From Pseudomaricurvus alcaniphilus (GTDB lineage: Bacteria > Pseudomonadota > Gammaproteobacteria > Pseudomonadales > Cellvibrionaceae), in assembly GCF_011440395.1 (NCBI RefSeq), contig NZ_JAAOIX010000002.1, positions 1 through 64,000 on the forward strand: a stretch of DNA of 64,000 bases, given 5' to 3'. Shown here in pieces: positions 21,179-30,150 of this stretch (the stretch's first letter is position 1; each line of letters begins with the position of its first letter). The notes under the pieces were generated by a model. The model saw only the letters and a list, made by a program, of their open reading frames with translations, made no database searches and had not been told where the DNA came from. A program made the position numbers and the translations under genes.

Positions 21179-21538
21179 ATGCAAAAACCTGTACATCGCC
21201 TGCTTCTTATTCTGTCTCTGCTTGCCCTGTCAGGTTGCCAGTATTTTAAATTTCCCGGCGTCTACAAGATCAATATCCAGCAAGGCAATATTGTGACCCA
21301 GGAGATGGTGGACCAACTCAAGCCCGGCATGACCCAGCGCCAGGTGCGCTACATCATGGGCAATCCACTGGTGCAGGATACCTTTAACCCAAATCGCTGG
21401 GACTATATATATACCCTGATTCCCGCCAAGGGCGAACCCACCAAAGAGCGAATCACCATTTTCTTTGTAGACGACAAGCTCAGCCACTTCAGCGGCGATT
21501 TTGTGCCCGACGCCACTCGGGCCGAAAGCAGCAACTAG
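21179..21538 (+). CDS. bamE: Outer membrane assembly lipoprotein BamE
   Basis: Small lipoprotein of the BAM beta-barrel assembly complex (SmpA/OmlA family). The 119-residue precursor has a lipobox LSGC with Cys20 and the family core [20 protein letters not shown], then [18 protein letters not shown] and NRWDYIYT. The stop codon overlaps the stop of rnfH in a palindromic CTAG, so the two convergent genes share four bases. Confidence 0.96.
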   Translation: MQKPVHRLLLILSLLALSGCQYFKFPGVYKINIQQGNIVTQEMVDQLKPGMTQRQVRYIMGNPLVQDTFNPNRWDYIYTLIPAKGEPTKERITIFFVDDKLSHFSGDFVPDATRAESSN

Positions 21539-21858
21539 TCCGCCTCAGCCCGGGACTTCTGAGCCCGCTTGCGCCGCACCTCTTTGGGGTCGGAAGTAAG
21601 CGGGCGGTAAATCTCCACCCGGTCGCCCTCCTGCAAGACGTGTTCAGCCGGCTTCTTAAGGCCCTTGGTGCCCAGCGCCTGGCCAAAGATGCCCATCCTG
21701 GCGCTGTCATAGTCCAGCCCCGGAAACTCCTTCTCCAGCCCGGAACGGCGCGCCGCCTGCAAAGCGGTGGTGCCCGGCGGCACCAGCAGGGCAACAATCT
21801 TTTGCTTGTCGGGTAGCGCGTAGGCCACCTCCACGGTGATATCCTGGATATCTGACAT
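21535..21858 (-). CDS. rnfH: RnfH family ubiquitin-like protein
   Basis: A 107-residue beta-grasp protein related to ThiS and MoaD (family UPF0125). It begins [19 protein letters not shown] and has [15 protein letters not shown] and [13 protein letters not shown], and a basic C-terminal tail. The ATG at 21858 follows GGAG with good spacing; the longer frame lacks support. It overlaps nothing upstream but follows ratA by 19 bp, the usual ratA-rnfH pair. The biochemical role is not settled in the family. Confidence 0.92.
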   Translation of the reverse strand: MSDIQDITVEVAYALPDKQKIVALLVPPGTTALQAARRSGLEKEFPGLDYDSARMGIFGQALGTKGLKKPAEHVLQEGDRVEIYRPLTSDPKEVRRKRAQKSRAEAD

Positions 21859-21877
21859 AGTTTTCTCCCACCCCGTC

Positions 21878-22324
21878 CTAACTGCCATACAATTGGTTGG
21901 CGCGACGGCAGACCCCGCTCACCAATTCGTTGGCAATTGACTCAAACCACTTGCTGGCCGCTTTGGCAACCAACACATTACTGAACTCAAACTCCAGACT
22001 CAAAGAGACCTTGCAGGCATCCGGCGCCAGCGGTTCAAACAACCACAAACCGCTGAAGCTGGTAAAGGGGCCCTCCACCAACTGCATATCCATGGCCTTG
22101 CCGTACTGCAACTGGTTGCGGGTCACAAAGCTGTAGCTCATACCCAACTTGGCGAGATCCAGCCTGGCGACGATACAGTCCTGGTGCACTTCCAGCACCT
22201 CGGCGCCCACGCAGCCATTCATATACTGGGGGTAGGCCTCGATGTCGTTGACCAGATCAAACATCTGCTTATTGGAAAAAGCCACCAGGGCACTGCGCTC
22301 TATTTGTTTCACATACTCACCCAA
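21878..22324 (-). CDS. ratA: RatA-like START/ubiquinone-binding protein
   Basis: A 148-residue SRPBCC-fold protein (coenzyme Q-binding Coq10/RatA family). Diagnostic stretches are QMFDLVNDIEAYPQYM and the C-terminal amphipathic helix LVAKAASKWFESIANELV. In E. coli the homologue was described as a ribosome association inhibitor; a ubiquinone-chaperone role is also proposed for the family. It is transcribed with rnfH and divergent from the sodium symporter. Confidence 0.93.
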   Translation of the reverse strand: MGEYVKQIERSALVAFSNKQMFDLVNDIEAYPQYMNGCVGAEVLEVHQDCIVARLDLAKLGMSYSFVTRNQLQYGKAMDMQLVEGPFTSFSGLWLFEPLAPDACKVSLSLEFEFSNVLVAKAASKWFESIANELVSGVCRRANQLYGS

Positions 22325-22462
22325 CGACCGGTTCGCTCTTGTAGAGCCGCAGGATTGTAGAGACTCCAGGTGCAGATGCCAATATTTGTGCTATTGCTAA
22401 AAGGACAAGGCCTAGTAAAGTTGCTAGTATCCCGACAACCGGTTTTGAGTATTGAGGCGACA

Positions 22463-23881
22463 ATGACAGCTCCGCGTGAACAGTTTGGATCCCGCCTGGG
22501 TTTTATCCTCGCCGCCGCCGGCTCGGCGGTAGGCATCGGCAACCTGGTGGGCTTTCCAGTCAATGCGGCCAAGAACGGCGGTGCCGCCTTTCTGTTTATC
22601 TACGCCCTGTTTGTTTTCCTCATCTGCCTGCCGGTGATGATGGCCGAGCTCGCCGCCGGCCGCAACAGCCAGAAGAACCCCCTCGGCACCTATCGCTTTT
22701 TTGCCAACGGCCACAAGTTGTGGCCCATCGCCGGCTGGCTGGCCCTGATCACCCCCTTTATGATCGCAGTTTTCTACGGAGTCATCACCCTCTGGGTGCT
22801 GGGCTACCTGTTTGCTATTCTTGGCGGCAACCTGCAAGAGCTGGCCGACCCCGACTACTTTGGCGAGTTTATCAACAGCGGCCAGGTGTACGCCCTGCTC
22901 GCCCTGATCGCAGCCATCGTCGGCGTCATTCTCAAGTTCGGGGTCAAGGACGGCATCGAGCGGGCCGCCAAGATCATGATGCCCTCGCTGTTTGTCCTGC
23001 TGCTGGGGCTGGTGATATTTGTCCTGACCCTGGACAACGCGGTGGCCGGCCTCAGGTTCTACCTGATCCCCGACTTCAGCAAGATCGACGCCTCGGTCAT
23101 CAACGGCGCCATGGGCCAGGCCTTCTTTTCCCTCTCGCTGGGCATGGGCATTCTCATCACCTACGGCTCCTACATGAACCGCGGCGCCAGCATCTCCGGC
23201 TCCGCCAAGCTGGTCGCCCTCACCGATACCGCGGTGGCGTTTACCGCCGGCCTGATGATACTGCCGGCAATCTTTGCCTTTAATCCCGACATCGATACCG
23301 AAGAGCTGTCCAGCTCATCGGTGGCCCTGATCTTCACCTTCCTGCCGAAAATCTTTCTCGCCATGGAAGGAGTGGCCGGCTACACCGGCGCTAGCGCAGT
23401 AGCCGCCATTTTCTTTTTGCTGGTGTTTTTTGCCGCCCTCACCTCGCTGGTCTCCATTATCGAAGTGCCAGTATCCGGGGTCATGGACCAGATGTGCTAC
23501 TCCCGCAAAAAGGCGCTATTAATAGTCGGGCTGGGCATCGCGCTGTTCGCTCTGGTCTGTGCCTTGTCTTTCGGGATCGTGGAATTCTTTACCCACTTTC
23601 TCCATTACGGTGGCGCCGACAAATCCGTTTTTGACCTGGTAGTGGACGTGTTCTACGACACCATCCTGCCACTGAACGGCTTCCTTATTTGCATCATGGT
23701 GAGTTACCGCTGGAAGAAATCCAACTTCGACCGGGAGCTGGAGCAGGGCGCGCCGGACTACAAGGGCTCGCTGCTGGAGCGCTACACCAACCTGGCCCTC
23801 GGCACTTTTATCCCGGTGATTCTGCTGCTGGTATTTATCAATACCGTGCTGACCAAGTTTTTTGGCGTCAACCTGATTTAA
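22463..23881 (+). CDS. Sodium-dependent transporter, NSS (SNF) family
   Basis: A 472-residue inner-membrane symporter of the LeuT type, with about 11-12 membrane helices. The TM1 unwound segment GSAVGIGNLVGFP (20-32) is the family signature, and the TM6-8 region includes GQAFFSLSLGMGILITYGSY. Substrate is probably an amino acid. The ATG at 22463 has GAGG at 6-bp spacing; the frame runs further upstream without support. It sits between ratA and smpB, which are usually adjacent, so it is probably an insertion in this lineage. A paralogue lies at 28172. Confidence 0.92.
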   Translation: MTAPREQFGSRLGFILAAAGSAVGIGNLVGFPVNAAKNGGAAFLFIYALFVFLICLPVMMAELAAGRNSQKNPLGTYRFFANGHKLWPIAGWLALITPFMIAVFYGVITLWVLGYLFAILGGNLQELADPDYFGEFINSGQVYALLALIAAIVGVILKFGVKDGIERAAKIMMPSLFVLLLGLVIFVLTLDNAVAGLRFYLIPDFSKIDASVINGAMGQAFFSLSLGMGILITYGSYMNRGASISGSAKLVALTDTAVAFTAGLMILPAIFAFNPDIDTEELSSSSVALIFTFLPKIFLAMEGVAGYTGASAVAAIFFLLVFFAALTSLVSIIEVPVSGVMDQMCYSRKKALLIVGLGIALFALVCALSFGIVEFFTHFLHYGGADKSVFDLVVDVFYDTILPLNGFLICIMVSYRWKKSNFDRELEQGAPDYKGSLLERYTNLALGTFIPVILLLVFINTVLTKFFGVNLI

Positions 23882-24040
23882 GCCGCGCAGCCAATACCTC
23901 ACAACCAGAGCCTCGCATCCGTTACCTGGCAACCAGGGCTCCACAACCAGGGTCCCGCCATTGAGAATGCGCCTGGCTTAAAAGGCGCTTCCCATCACCG
24001 CAACGGCGCTTAAACTGTATCTTCACCCGCGCCATACCGC

Positions 24041-24046
24041 TATAAT
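24041..24046 (+). promoter_or_regulatory. Probable -10 element of smpB
   Basis: TATAAT ends only 8 bp before the smpB ATG at 24055, and no Shine-Dalgarno sequence lies between. If this is the active -10, the transcript would start at or within 2-3 nt of the start codon and be leaderless. No clear -35 is visible. Confidence 0.4.
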
Positions 24047-24054
24047 CCGCCGCC

Positions 24055-24537
24055 ATGAGCAAACAGAAATCCAAAAAATCGTCCTCCGGCGGCACCATCG
24101 CGCAAAACAAAAAGGCGCGTTTTGACTACCACCTGACGGACAAGTTCGAAGCCGGTATCGCCCTCAATGGCTGGGAAGTCAAAAGCCTGCGCGAGGGCAA
24201 GGTGCAGATTGTCGACAGCTATGTCTTCTTCAAGAATGGGGAGGCCTGGCTGCTCAACGCCCAGATCACACCGTTGTCCACTGTCTCCACCCACTTCGTA
24301 GTGGAGCCCACTCGGCAGCGCAAATTGCTGCTGCACAGCAAGGAAATTGCCAAGCTGCAGCAGGCGGTGGAGCAGAAAGACTACACCTGCGTGTGCACGG
24401 CGCTGTACTGGAAGGGCCACCTGGTAAAATGTGAAATTGCCCTAGCCAAGGGCAAGAAGATGCACGACAAGCGCGAAACTGAAAAGCAGCGCGACTGGAA
24501 CCGGGAAAAACAGCGCCTGTTCCAGAAGCCGGCCTGA
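24055..24537 (+). CDS. smpB: SsrA-binding protein SmpB
   Basis: Binds tmRNA and brings it to stalled ribosomes. The 160-residue protein has the OB-fold core [20 protein letters not shown], the [13 protein letters not shown] motif and the basic C-terminal tail [19 protein letters not shown] that mimics a tRNA in the decoding centre. Its RNA partner ssrA lies 5 kb away on the same strand at 29596. Confidence 0.98.
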   Translation: MSKQKSKKSSSGGTIAQNKKARFDYHLTDKFEAGIALNGWEVKSLREGKVQIVDSYVFFKNGEAWLLNAQITPLSTVSTHFVVEPTRQRKLLLHSKEIAKLQQAVEQKDYTCVCTALYWKGHLVKCEIALAKGKKMHDKRETEKQRDWNREKQRLFQKPA

Positions 24538-24579
24538 CCGGGCGCGTACCGGTACTGGCGACTGAAACTCCGCCCCTGC

Positions 24580-24608
24580 AAGCCCGGGCTGGTCACACTC
24601 CCGGGCTT
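24580..24608. terminator. Possible bidirectional hairpin between smpB and LysE gene
   Basis: A perfect 9-bp inverted repeat AAGCCCGGG/CCCGGGCTT with an 11-nt loop, between two convergent genes. It lacks a clear T-tract on either strand, so efficiency is doubtful. Confidence 0.4.
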
Positions 24609-24670
24609 ATCAAACTCCCCAGCTGCCAGCCAAATCCAACTGCATTACTCTTATAGCGTCCAACACCCGC

Positions 24671-25288
24671 TCAATTCGCCAGCACCTGCAGCGCGACCAC
24701 CACCAGCAACACCGCAAAACCCAGCTGCAAGTTGCGCTGCTGCCGGCGCAGGCCGCGGATCACTCGCGGGTGCGTAACCATCAGCGCCACCACCAGGTAC
24801 CAGAGTGCGTCCACCCCCGCCGACACCGCCGCCATACCCAGCTTTTGTGACAGCGGCGTCAGGGCCGAGACAAACTGGCTGTACACCGCGAGAAAGAACA
24901 GCGCCAGCTTGGGATTGAGGAACGCGGTCAGAAAGCCGGTGGCTATGGCCTTGCCGAAACCGGCCGCGGCTTTACTTTGCGGGTCGAACACACCGACCCC
25001 GGCCAGTGCCGAGCGGTAGGCCATAAATGCCAGCCACAATAAAAACACGGCCCCGGCCCAGCGCAGGCCGGTAAATACCACCGGCACATTGGCCACCAGG
25101 GCGGCCAATCCGAGCGCAGCCAGCAGAGCGTAACAGCCCACCCCGGCACCGTGGGCGAGGGCGGCAACAACGCCCTGCAAGCGACCACCGCGCAATGCCT
25201 GGGCGACGATCACCGCCACACTTGGCCCCGGGCTGGCAGCCCCCAGCAGACACAGGCCCGCCAGGGTAAGCCAGTCAAACATTGACAC
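24671..25288 (-). CDS. LysE/RhtB family amino-acid exporter
   Basis: A 205-residue inner-membrane protein with about six helices and the family signature near the start (GAASPGPSVAVIVAQALRGG) and FLNPKLALFF near residue 130. The family exports amino acids or homoserine lactones. I keep the GTG at 25288, which has GGAGG 7 bp upstream; an ATG two codons later has poor spacing. The gene lies between smpB and a TonB-dependent receptor gene on the same strand as the receptor. Confidence 0.9.
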   Translation of the reverse strand: MSMFDWLTLAGLCLLGAASPGPSVAVIVAQALRGGRLQGVVAALAHGAGVGCYALLAALGLAALVANVPVVFTGLRWAGAVFLLWLAFMAYRSALAGVGVFDPQSKAAAGFGKAIATGFLTAFLNPKLALFFLAVYSQFVSALTPLSQKLGMAAVSAGVDALWYLVVALMVTHPRVIRGLRRQQRNLQLGFAVLLVVVALQVLAN

Positions 25289-25332
25289 CGGGCCGCCTCC
25301 TTGCGTGTTTACTCATGGTGGTTAAAGCTCTC

Positions 25333-27951
25333 CTAGAAACTGGCTGACAATCGCAAGTACCAGAAGGCACCGTTGAAACCGAACGGCGAGGTCACCGAAT
25401 ATTGCTGGCCGAGAAACTGCAGCGTGCCGTCGGCCTCATCATCCGGGTACACGTCAAAGACGTTCTCTCCCCCAATAGCAACAGAGTATTTATCGTCAAA
25501 GTTAAAACGGGCTTCCAGATCCACCAGGATTTCGCCATCGTAGTTGGCGGCGTCCGACGCGTCACCGGGACCGAACAACCCGCCGGTGGACGACCAGTCG
25601 TCATAGCGGTTAAACCGCACCATGCCTTCGAAGATATCCTGGTTATAGGTGAAGGTCAGCACTGAACTGTGCTCCGGAATTTGATTTTCCAGGTCGTAGA
25701 TCCGGTCCGGCCCAATGGTACTGCCCTTCACATCCGACACTTCCTGCTGGTTGTAGTTGTGGCGGAAATCCACGTCCAGCGAGCCCTTGCTCAACTCGTG
25801 AGTGGTGTGGATATTGAGGTCGATACCGGACACCTCGGACTGGAAGCCATTGACGAAGAAGTTGCCGTTGCTGCCACTCAACAAATTGGCGTTCGGCACC
25901 CCGGCGGCATTGAGCAACGCCAACTCGGCCGCGCCGATGGTGAAGCTCTGCAGGGCGATACGGTCCTTGATCTCGATGTCGTAGTAATCCATGGTCACAG
26001 TGACATTATTGGCCGGCGTGTAGACCACCCCCAGGGTAAAGCTGGTGGATTCCTCCGGGTCCAGCGGTTCGGAGCCCAGCGCCACTGCCACAGGGTGGGC
26101 CACCGGATAGGTTCCGCTGGGAATCAGGTTGCCGCTGGAGTCGGCCGTGGTGGTAGTGTTGAGGGTATTGACCTGGCCGGGTGTCGGTACGCGAAAGCCG
26201 GTATTGGCCGTGGCTCGCACCGCCACTTCCTCGGTGATTTCAAAACGCCCGGACAGCTTCCAGTCCAGGGTGGAGCCGAACTCATCAAAGTCTTCGTAGC
26301 GCAGCGCCAATGCGCCGGACAAGCGCTCGGTCAAGTCGACCTCCACATCCACGTAGGCGGCATAGCTTTCACTCTCGAAGGAGCCTGACGATTCCACCGG
26401 GAAGCCCTGAAAGCCGTCGGAACCAACGCCAAATTGGGCAAAGGTGGGGCCCACGGCGATAGAAGCCTCATCCCCGGCGCCGATCTTGTAGGTCTCGTCC
26501 CGCCACTCAAAGCCAAAGCCCAGGTTCCAGCCCCTCGCCTCCCAGCTTTTCACAAAGTCGGCATTAAAACTGGTCTCTTCCTGGGTCAGTGTACCGGGGT
26601 TAAAGGTGGTCGGTGACAAGCCGCCAAGGCTGGGGTTGATGCTGTCCTCCAGCACATACACCACTTCGTTCTCGGCTACCCGCGCCCGCACATCCCAACT
26701 GAAGCCCTCATTGTTGTCACCGCGCAGGCCGACGATAACCGCGTAATCGGTGATATCCGCGCCGAACAGTGGGCTGTAACCACCGGGGAACAACGTGTGA
26801 ATCGGGTTCAGCAGGGAGTAACCACTGGGACTGGTGCCATCGGCAGTCAAATAATCAGCCGGGTCGAGCCCTTGCATCTGGATGTCGTTCACCAACGCGA
26901 TATCGGCAGGATCGGCAATACCGTCCTCATTGGCATCGGTCATCAAGGTGGTGCGCGGCGGATTGGCGATATTGTCCGCCGCGGTGGGCAGCACCGGGCC
27001 GCGATAGAAAAAGCCCGACAGGGTTTCGTTATCCATATAGCTGGCATTGCCGTACACCTCGAGCTTGTCACTCAAGTCATACCCGACGTTGACAAAGTAC
27101 TTGGTCGCCTCCACGTCCGGATCGCCCCAGCGCTGGCCAAAACCATTGTAGGGAACCTGGTCAGCACCGACGATATCGGCAACTGCGGCGGCGTCCGGGC
27201 GGGCATTGCCGCGGGACGTGATATCGGAGGTGGAATGCTCGATGGTCAAATTGACAAAGCCGTTATCCCCCAGCGGCAGGCCGCCGTTGGCACTGATGGT
27301 AAAGCGATCGCCGTCTCCTTCGGAATACTCGCCGTACTGGGTGGAGAGATTAAAGCCCTCTTTGGCGTCATTGAGAATGACATTGACCACCCCGGCGATG
27401 GCATCGGAGCCGTACTGGGCCGAAGCGCCATCACGCAGCACTTCGACGCGCTTGATCGCGGCGGAGGGGAAGGCGGAGAAGTCTACCCCCTGGGAGCCTT
27501 GATTCACCGTACCCAGCGGTGCCAGCTGCAAATTCACCAACGCGGAGCGATGGCGGCGGGTGCCATTCACCAGCACCAGGGTATGGTCCGGCGACAGGTT
27601 CCTGAGAGTCACCGGGCGCACAAAGGCAGTGCCGTCGGCGATGGGAAAACGCTGGGTATTCAGTGACGGGGATATCTTGCTGAGGGAATCAGTGAGATTA
27701 AAAGACGCTTGATTGCTGATCGAGCCGCCGCCAATCACATCAATGGGCGACAGGGTTTCCTCCGGAGACAGGCCAGCCTTGCGGGTACCGGTGACCACCA
27801 CCTCCTCCATAACCTTACCGCCATCTTTGGCGCCGTCCTTACCGTTTGCCGCATTCGCCAGCGCACCGCTGAGCGCCAGTACGCTGGCACAGACGGGTAG
27901 CAAGCCGCGCATGACACAAGATGTTATCTCTCTATGGGAATTATTAGACAT
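25333..27951 (-). CDS. TonB-dependent outer-membrane receptor
   Basis: An 872-residue outer-membrane receptor. A signal peptide lies near residues 14-35 (MRGLLPVCASVLALSG), a TonB box at about 48-57 (MEEVVVTGTR), the plug domain at about 60-190 (LRNLSPDHTLVLVNGTRRHRS is typical of a clade with unknown substrates) and a 22-strand barrel ending in Phe (RLSASF). It is divergent from the second NSS symporter, and the LysE-type exporter follows it, so an amino-acid or peptide substrate is possible but unproven. An alternative start is the ATG at 27912. Confidence 0.92.
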   Translation of the reverse strand: MSNNSHREITSCVMRGLLPVCASVLALSGALANAANGKDGAKDGGKVMEEVVVTGTRKAGLSPEETLSPIDVIGGGSISNQASFNLTDSLSKISPSLNTQRFPIADGTAFVRPVTLRNLSPDHTLVLVNGTRRHRSALVNLQLAPLGTVNQGSQGVDFSAFPSAAIKRVEVLRDGASAQYGSDAIAGVVNVILNDAKEGFNLSTQYGEYSEGDGDRFTISANGGLPLGDNGFVNLTIEHSTSDITSRGNARPDAAAVADIVGADQVPYNGFGQRWGDPDVEATKYFVNVGYDLSDKLEVYGNASYMDNETLSGFFYRGPVLPTAADNIANPPRTTLMTDANEDGIADPADIALVNDIQMQGLDPADYLTADGTSPSGYSLLNPIHTLFPGGYSPLFGADITDYAVIVGLRGDNNEGFSWDVRARVAENEVVYVLEDSINPSLGGLSPTTFNPGTLTQEETSFNADFVKSWEARGWNLGFGFEWRDETYKIGAGDEASIAVGPTFAQFGVGSDGFQGFPVESSGSFESESYAAYVDVEVDLTERLSGALALRYEDFDEFGSTLDWKLSGRFEITEEVAVRATANTGFRVPTPGQVNTLNTTTTADSSGNLIPSGTYPVAHPVAVALGSEPLDPEESTSFTLGVVYTPANNVTVTMDYYDIEIKDRIALQSFTIGAAELALLNAAGVPNANLLSGSNGNFFVNGFQSEVSGIDLNIHTTHELSKGSLDVDFRHNYNQQEVSDVKGSTIGPDRIYDLENQIPEHSSVLTFTYNQDIFEGMVRFNRYDDWSSTGGLFGPGDASDAANYDGEILVDLEARFNFDDKYSVAIGGENVFDVYPDDEADGTLQFLGQQYSVTSPFGFNGAFWYLRLSASF

Positions 27952-28171
27952 AGCTTAAGCCCTTATTATGATTTACCCGATGAATTCAGGTGTTATTGTT
28001 ATTTTAAAAAATCAAATCCAGCTGCTTCGAACGCACGTGGCGCCATGCTGGATGACGTTCACTCCTTTTTGATTATTCCACAATTTTTCCAACAATACTT
28101 GAACAACAAACCACCCGCAACGCACAATGCGGCAACAACAATATTAGCCACCCGCAGCAAAGGCGCAACCC

Positions 28172-29518
28172 ATGGCATCCAGAGAACAATTCTCCTCCCG
28201 ACTCGGCTTTGTCATGGCGGCGGCCGGCTCTGCGGTCGGGCTCGGCAATATCTGGGGCTTTCCCACCCAAACCGCCAGCAACGGCGGCGCCGCCTTTGTG
28301 CTGGTCTACTTCATCATGGCGTTCTGCCTGGCCTACCCCGCCCTTATGGCCGAACTGATAATCGGCCGCCACGCGCGCGCCAATATCGTCACCGCCCTGC
28401 GCGGCATCGCCCCCAACAAACCCCTGCGCCTGGCCGGCACCGCGGTGGGCCTCTACGGCACCCTGGTGGCCAGCCTGATTCTCAGCTTCTACGGCATAGT
28501 GGCCGGCTGGATGCTGGCCTACCTGCTGGAGTCCATCACTGCCATGTTCGGCTGGACCGGCTTCAGCGAATGGCTATTAAGCTTTGGCCTGACCCGCAAC
28601 CTGCTCTTTATGGGCCTGTTTATGCTGCTCACCATGGGCATTATTGCCAGCGGTATTGCCGCCGGTATCGAGCGCTGGTCGACCCGGTTAATGCCCCTGC
28701 TGCTGGTCATTATGGTCTCCCTGATTGTCTATGTGATGACGCAAAAAGGCGCGCTGGAAGGCCTCAAGGTCTACCTGCTGCCGGACCTCGAACAAATTCA
28801 CCCGCAGCTGATCCTCGACGCCATGGGCCAGGCCTTTTTCTCCCTCTCCCTGGGCGTCGGCACCATGCTGGTCTACGGCTCCTACCTCAGTAACGAGGCC
28901 AGCCTGCCGCGACTGGGCGCCGCCGTCACCCTGGTGGACGCCGGCATCGCCTTTATCGCCGGCCTGCTGATCATCCCCGCCATCTACGTGGCCAAGGAAC
29001 ACGGGGCCAATATCTTCGACGCCAGCGGCGAATTGATCGCCGGGCCGGACCTGATTTTCCAGGTGCTGCCCGCCCTGTTTGATTCCATGGGCCAGGTGGG
29101 CCTGCTGGTGGCCTTCGCCTTCTTTACCCTGATGTCCATCGCCGCTCTCACCTCCTCCATCTCCATGCTGGAAGTGCCAGTAGCCCTGGCCACCGAGGAA
29201 ACCCCGGCCAGCCGTCGCCAGGCCACCCTGGTCATCGGCGGCCTGGTGTTTGCCTGCTCCAGCCTGATCCTGCTCAACTTCGACACCCTGTTCGGCTTCA
29301 TCATCACCCTCACCACCGTCTACAGCCAACCGCTGCTGGGCCTGATGCTGTGCGTCTTCGCCGGCTGGGTCTGGCACCGCAACAGCCTGCTGCAGGCGAT
29401 ACAGGCCGGCCATCCGAATATCGAGAACACTTTATTTTGGAAAATATGGCCCCATTATGTGAAGTATCTCTGCCCGGTTTTGATTTTGACCACACTCGTG
29501 CGGAGCCTCACCAGCTAG
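28172..29518 (+). CDS. Sodium-dependent transporter, NSS (SNF) family, second copy
   Basis: A 448-residue inner-membrane symporter paralogous to the one at 22463. The TM1 motif is GSAVGLGNIWGFP (19-31), and GQAFFSLSLGVGTMLVYGSY is shared almost word for word with the first copy. It ends just before the ssrA promoter. It diverges from the TonB-dependent receptor gene over 220 bp, and the pair may act in one uptake route from outer to inner membrane (inference from position). Confidence 0.92.
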   Translation: MASREQFSSRLGFVMAAAGSAVGLGNIWGFPTQTASNGGAAFVLVYFIMAFCLAYPALMAELIIGRHARANIVTALRGIAPNKPLRLAGTAVGLYGTLVASLILSFYGIVAGWMLAYLLESITAMFGWTGFSEWLLSFGLTRNLLFMGLFMLLTMGIIASGIAAGIERWSTRLMPLLLVIMVSLIVYVMTQKGALEGLKVYLLPDLEQIHPQLILDAMGQAFFSLSLGVGTMLVYGSYLSNEASLPRLGAAVTLVDAGIAFIAGLLIIPAIYVAKEHGANIFDASGELIAGPDLIFQVLPALFDSMGQVGLLVAFAFFTLMSIAALTSSISMLEVPVALATEETPASRRQATLVIGGLVFACSSLILLNFDTLFGFIITLTTVYSQPLLGLMLCVFAGWVWHRNSLLQAIQAGHPNIENTLFWKIWPHYVKYLCPVLILTTLVRSLTS

Positions 29519-29595
29519 TGCCGCTCGCACGAACATACGTACAAACATAGTTGTGCAGAGCGACCCGCTTCTGGTGTACAATAGCGACTGTTTAC

Positions 29596-29985
29596 GGGGC
29601 CGATTTGGATTCGACGCCGGTAACAAAACCTTGGGTGCATGTCGTGATGTCAGCGAATCACGTAAAATCAAAGCTGAACTTTATTAGTTGCCAACGATGA
29701 CAACTATGGTGCACAACTGGCTGCGTAAGTAGTCTTTTGTTACACCTCTAGCGATACGTTCGCTAGCGGTCCTTAGCAAGGTGCCAGTACCGCGCTACTG
29801 ACTGTCATACAGAACTGGATCGCCGTGAAGCCTGCCTGGGGTGGATCAGCTAAAACCTTATCAGGATCGTGTCTTACGTCTTGGCCGCTGGGCTGTAGGG
29901 CATTAAATCAAATAGCGGAACTAAGCATGTAGAGCCTCAGGCGGAGTGCTGACGGACGGGGGTTCAAATCCCCCCGGCTCCACCA
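29596..29985 (+). ncRNA. ssrA: tmRNA (ssrA)
   Basis: A 390-nt transfer-messenger RNA that rescues stalled ribosomes with SmpB. The 5' end GGGGCCGATTTGGATTCGAC and 3' end GGTTCAAATCCCCCCGGCTC plus CACCA form the tRNA-like domain. The tag frame at 29690-29728 reads ANDDNYGAQLAA then TAA, a normal gammaproteobacterial degradation tag. A -10 element TACAAT is at 29577-29582. Its last 23 bases are the left attachment site of the island that follows, so the gene was kept intact by the integration. Confidence 0.97.
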
Positions 29986-29987
29986 AA
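29963..29987 (+). other. attL: 25-bp direct repeat in ssrA 3' end
   Basis: A 25-bp segment from TTCAAATCC to CACCAAA, identical to 44817-44841. It covers the T arm and acceptor end of tmRNA plus two flanking bases. P4-type integrases commonly use the 3' end of ssrA as attachment site. Confidence 0.93.
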
Positions 29988-30017
29988 CACACCATCACCA
30001 ACCTTCGTTAAAGTCCA

Positions 30018-30050
30018 CTAAGCCCGCGCCAGTCGCGGGTTTAGCTTTAT
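30018..30050 (+). terminator. Hairpin terminator supplied by the island after ssrA
   Basis: An 11-bp stem CTAAGCCCGCG/CGCGGGTTTAG with one G-T pair and a 5-nt loop, followed by CTTTATATATA. It lies 33 bp beyond the tmRNA CCA and probably replaces the original terminator, now beyond attR at 44872. Confidence 0.65.
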
Positions 30051-30094
30051 ATATAGGCCATTAAAGCTCGTTTAGGGTTTTTAACATTCGCATT

Positions 30095-30150
30095 TTTTAG
30101 TACCCTAGTAGCACCCCAGCAATCTGGAACCCCTACTTGGGGTACTAAAA
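30095..30150. promoter_or_regulatory. Inverted repeat and arm-type sites upstream of integrase
   Basis: Perfect 11-bp arms TTTTAGTACCC (30095-30105) and GGGTACTAAAA (30140-30150); the second ends on the first base of the integrase ATG. Between them is TAGCACCCC at 30109, which recurs near attR at 44742 with a related TAGCCCCCC at 44754. These are candidate integrase arm-binding sites and an autorepression operator. Confidence 0.55.
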
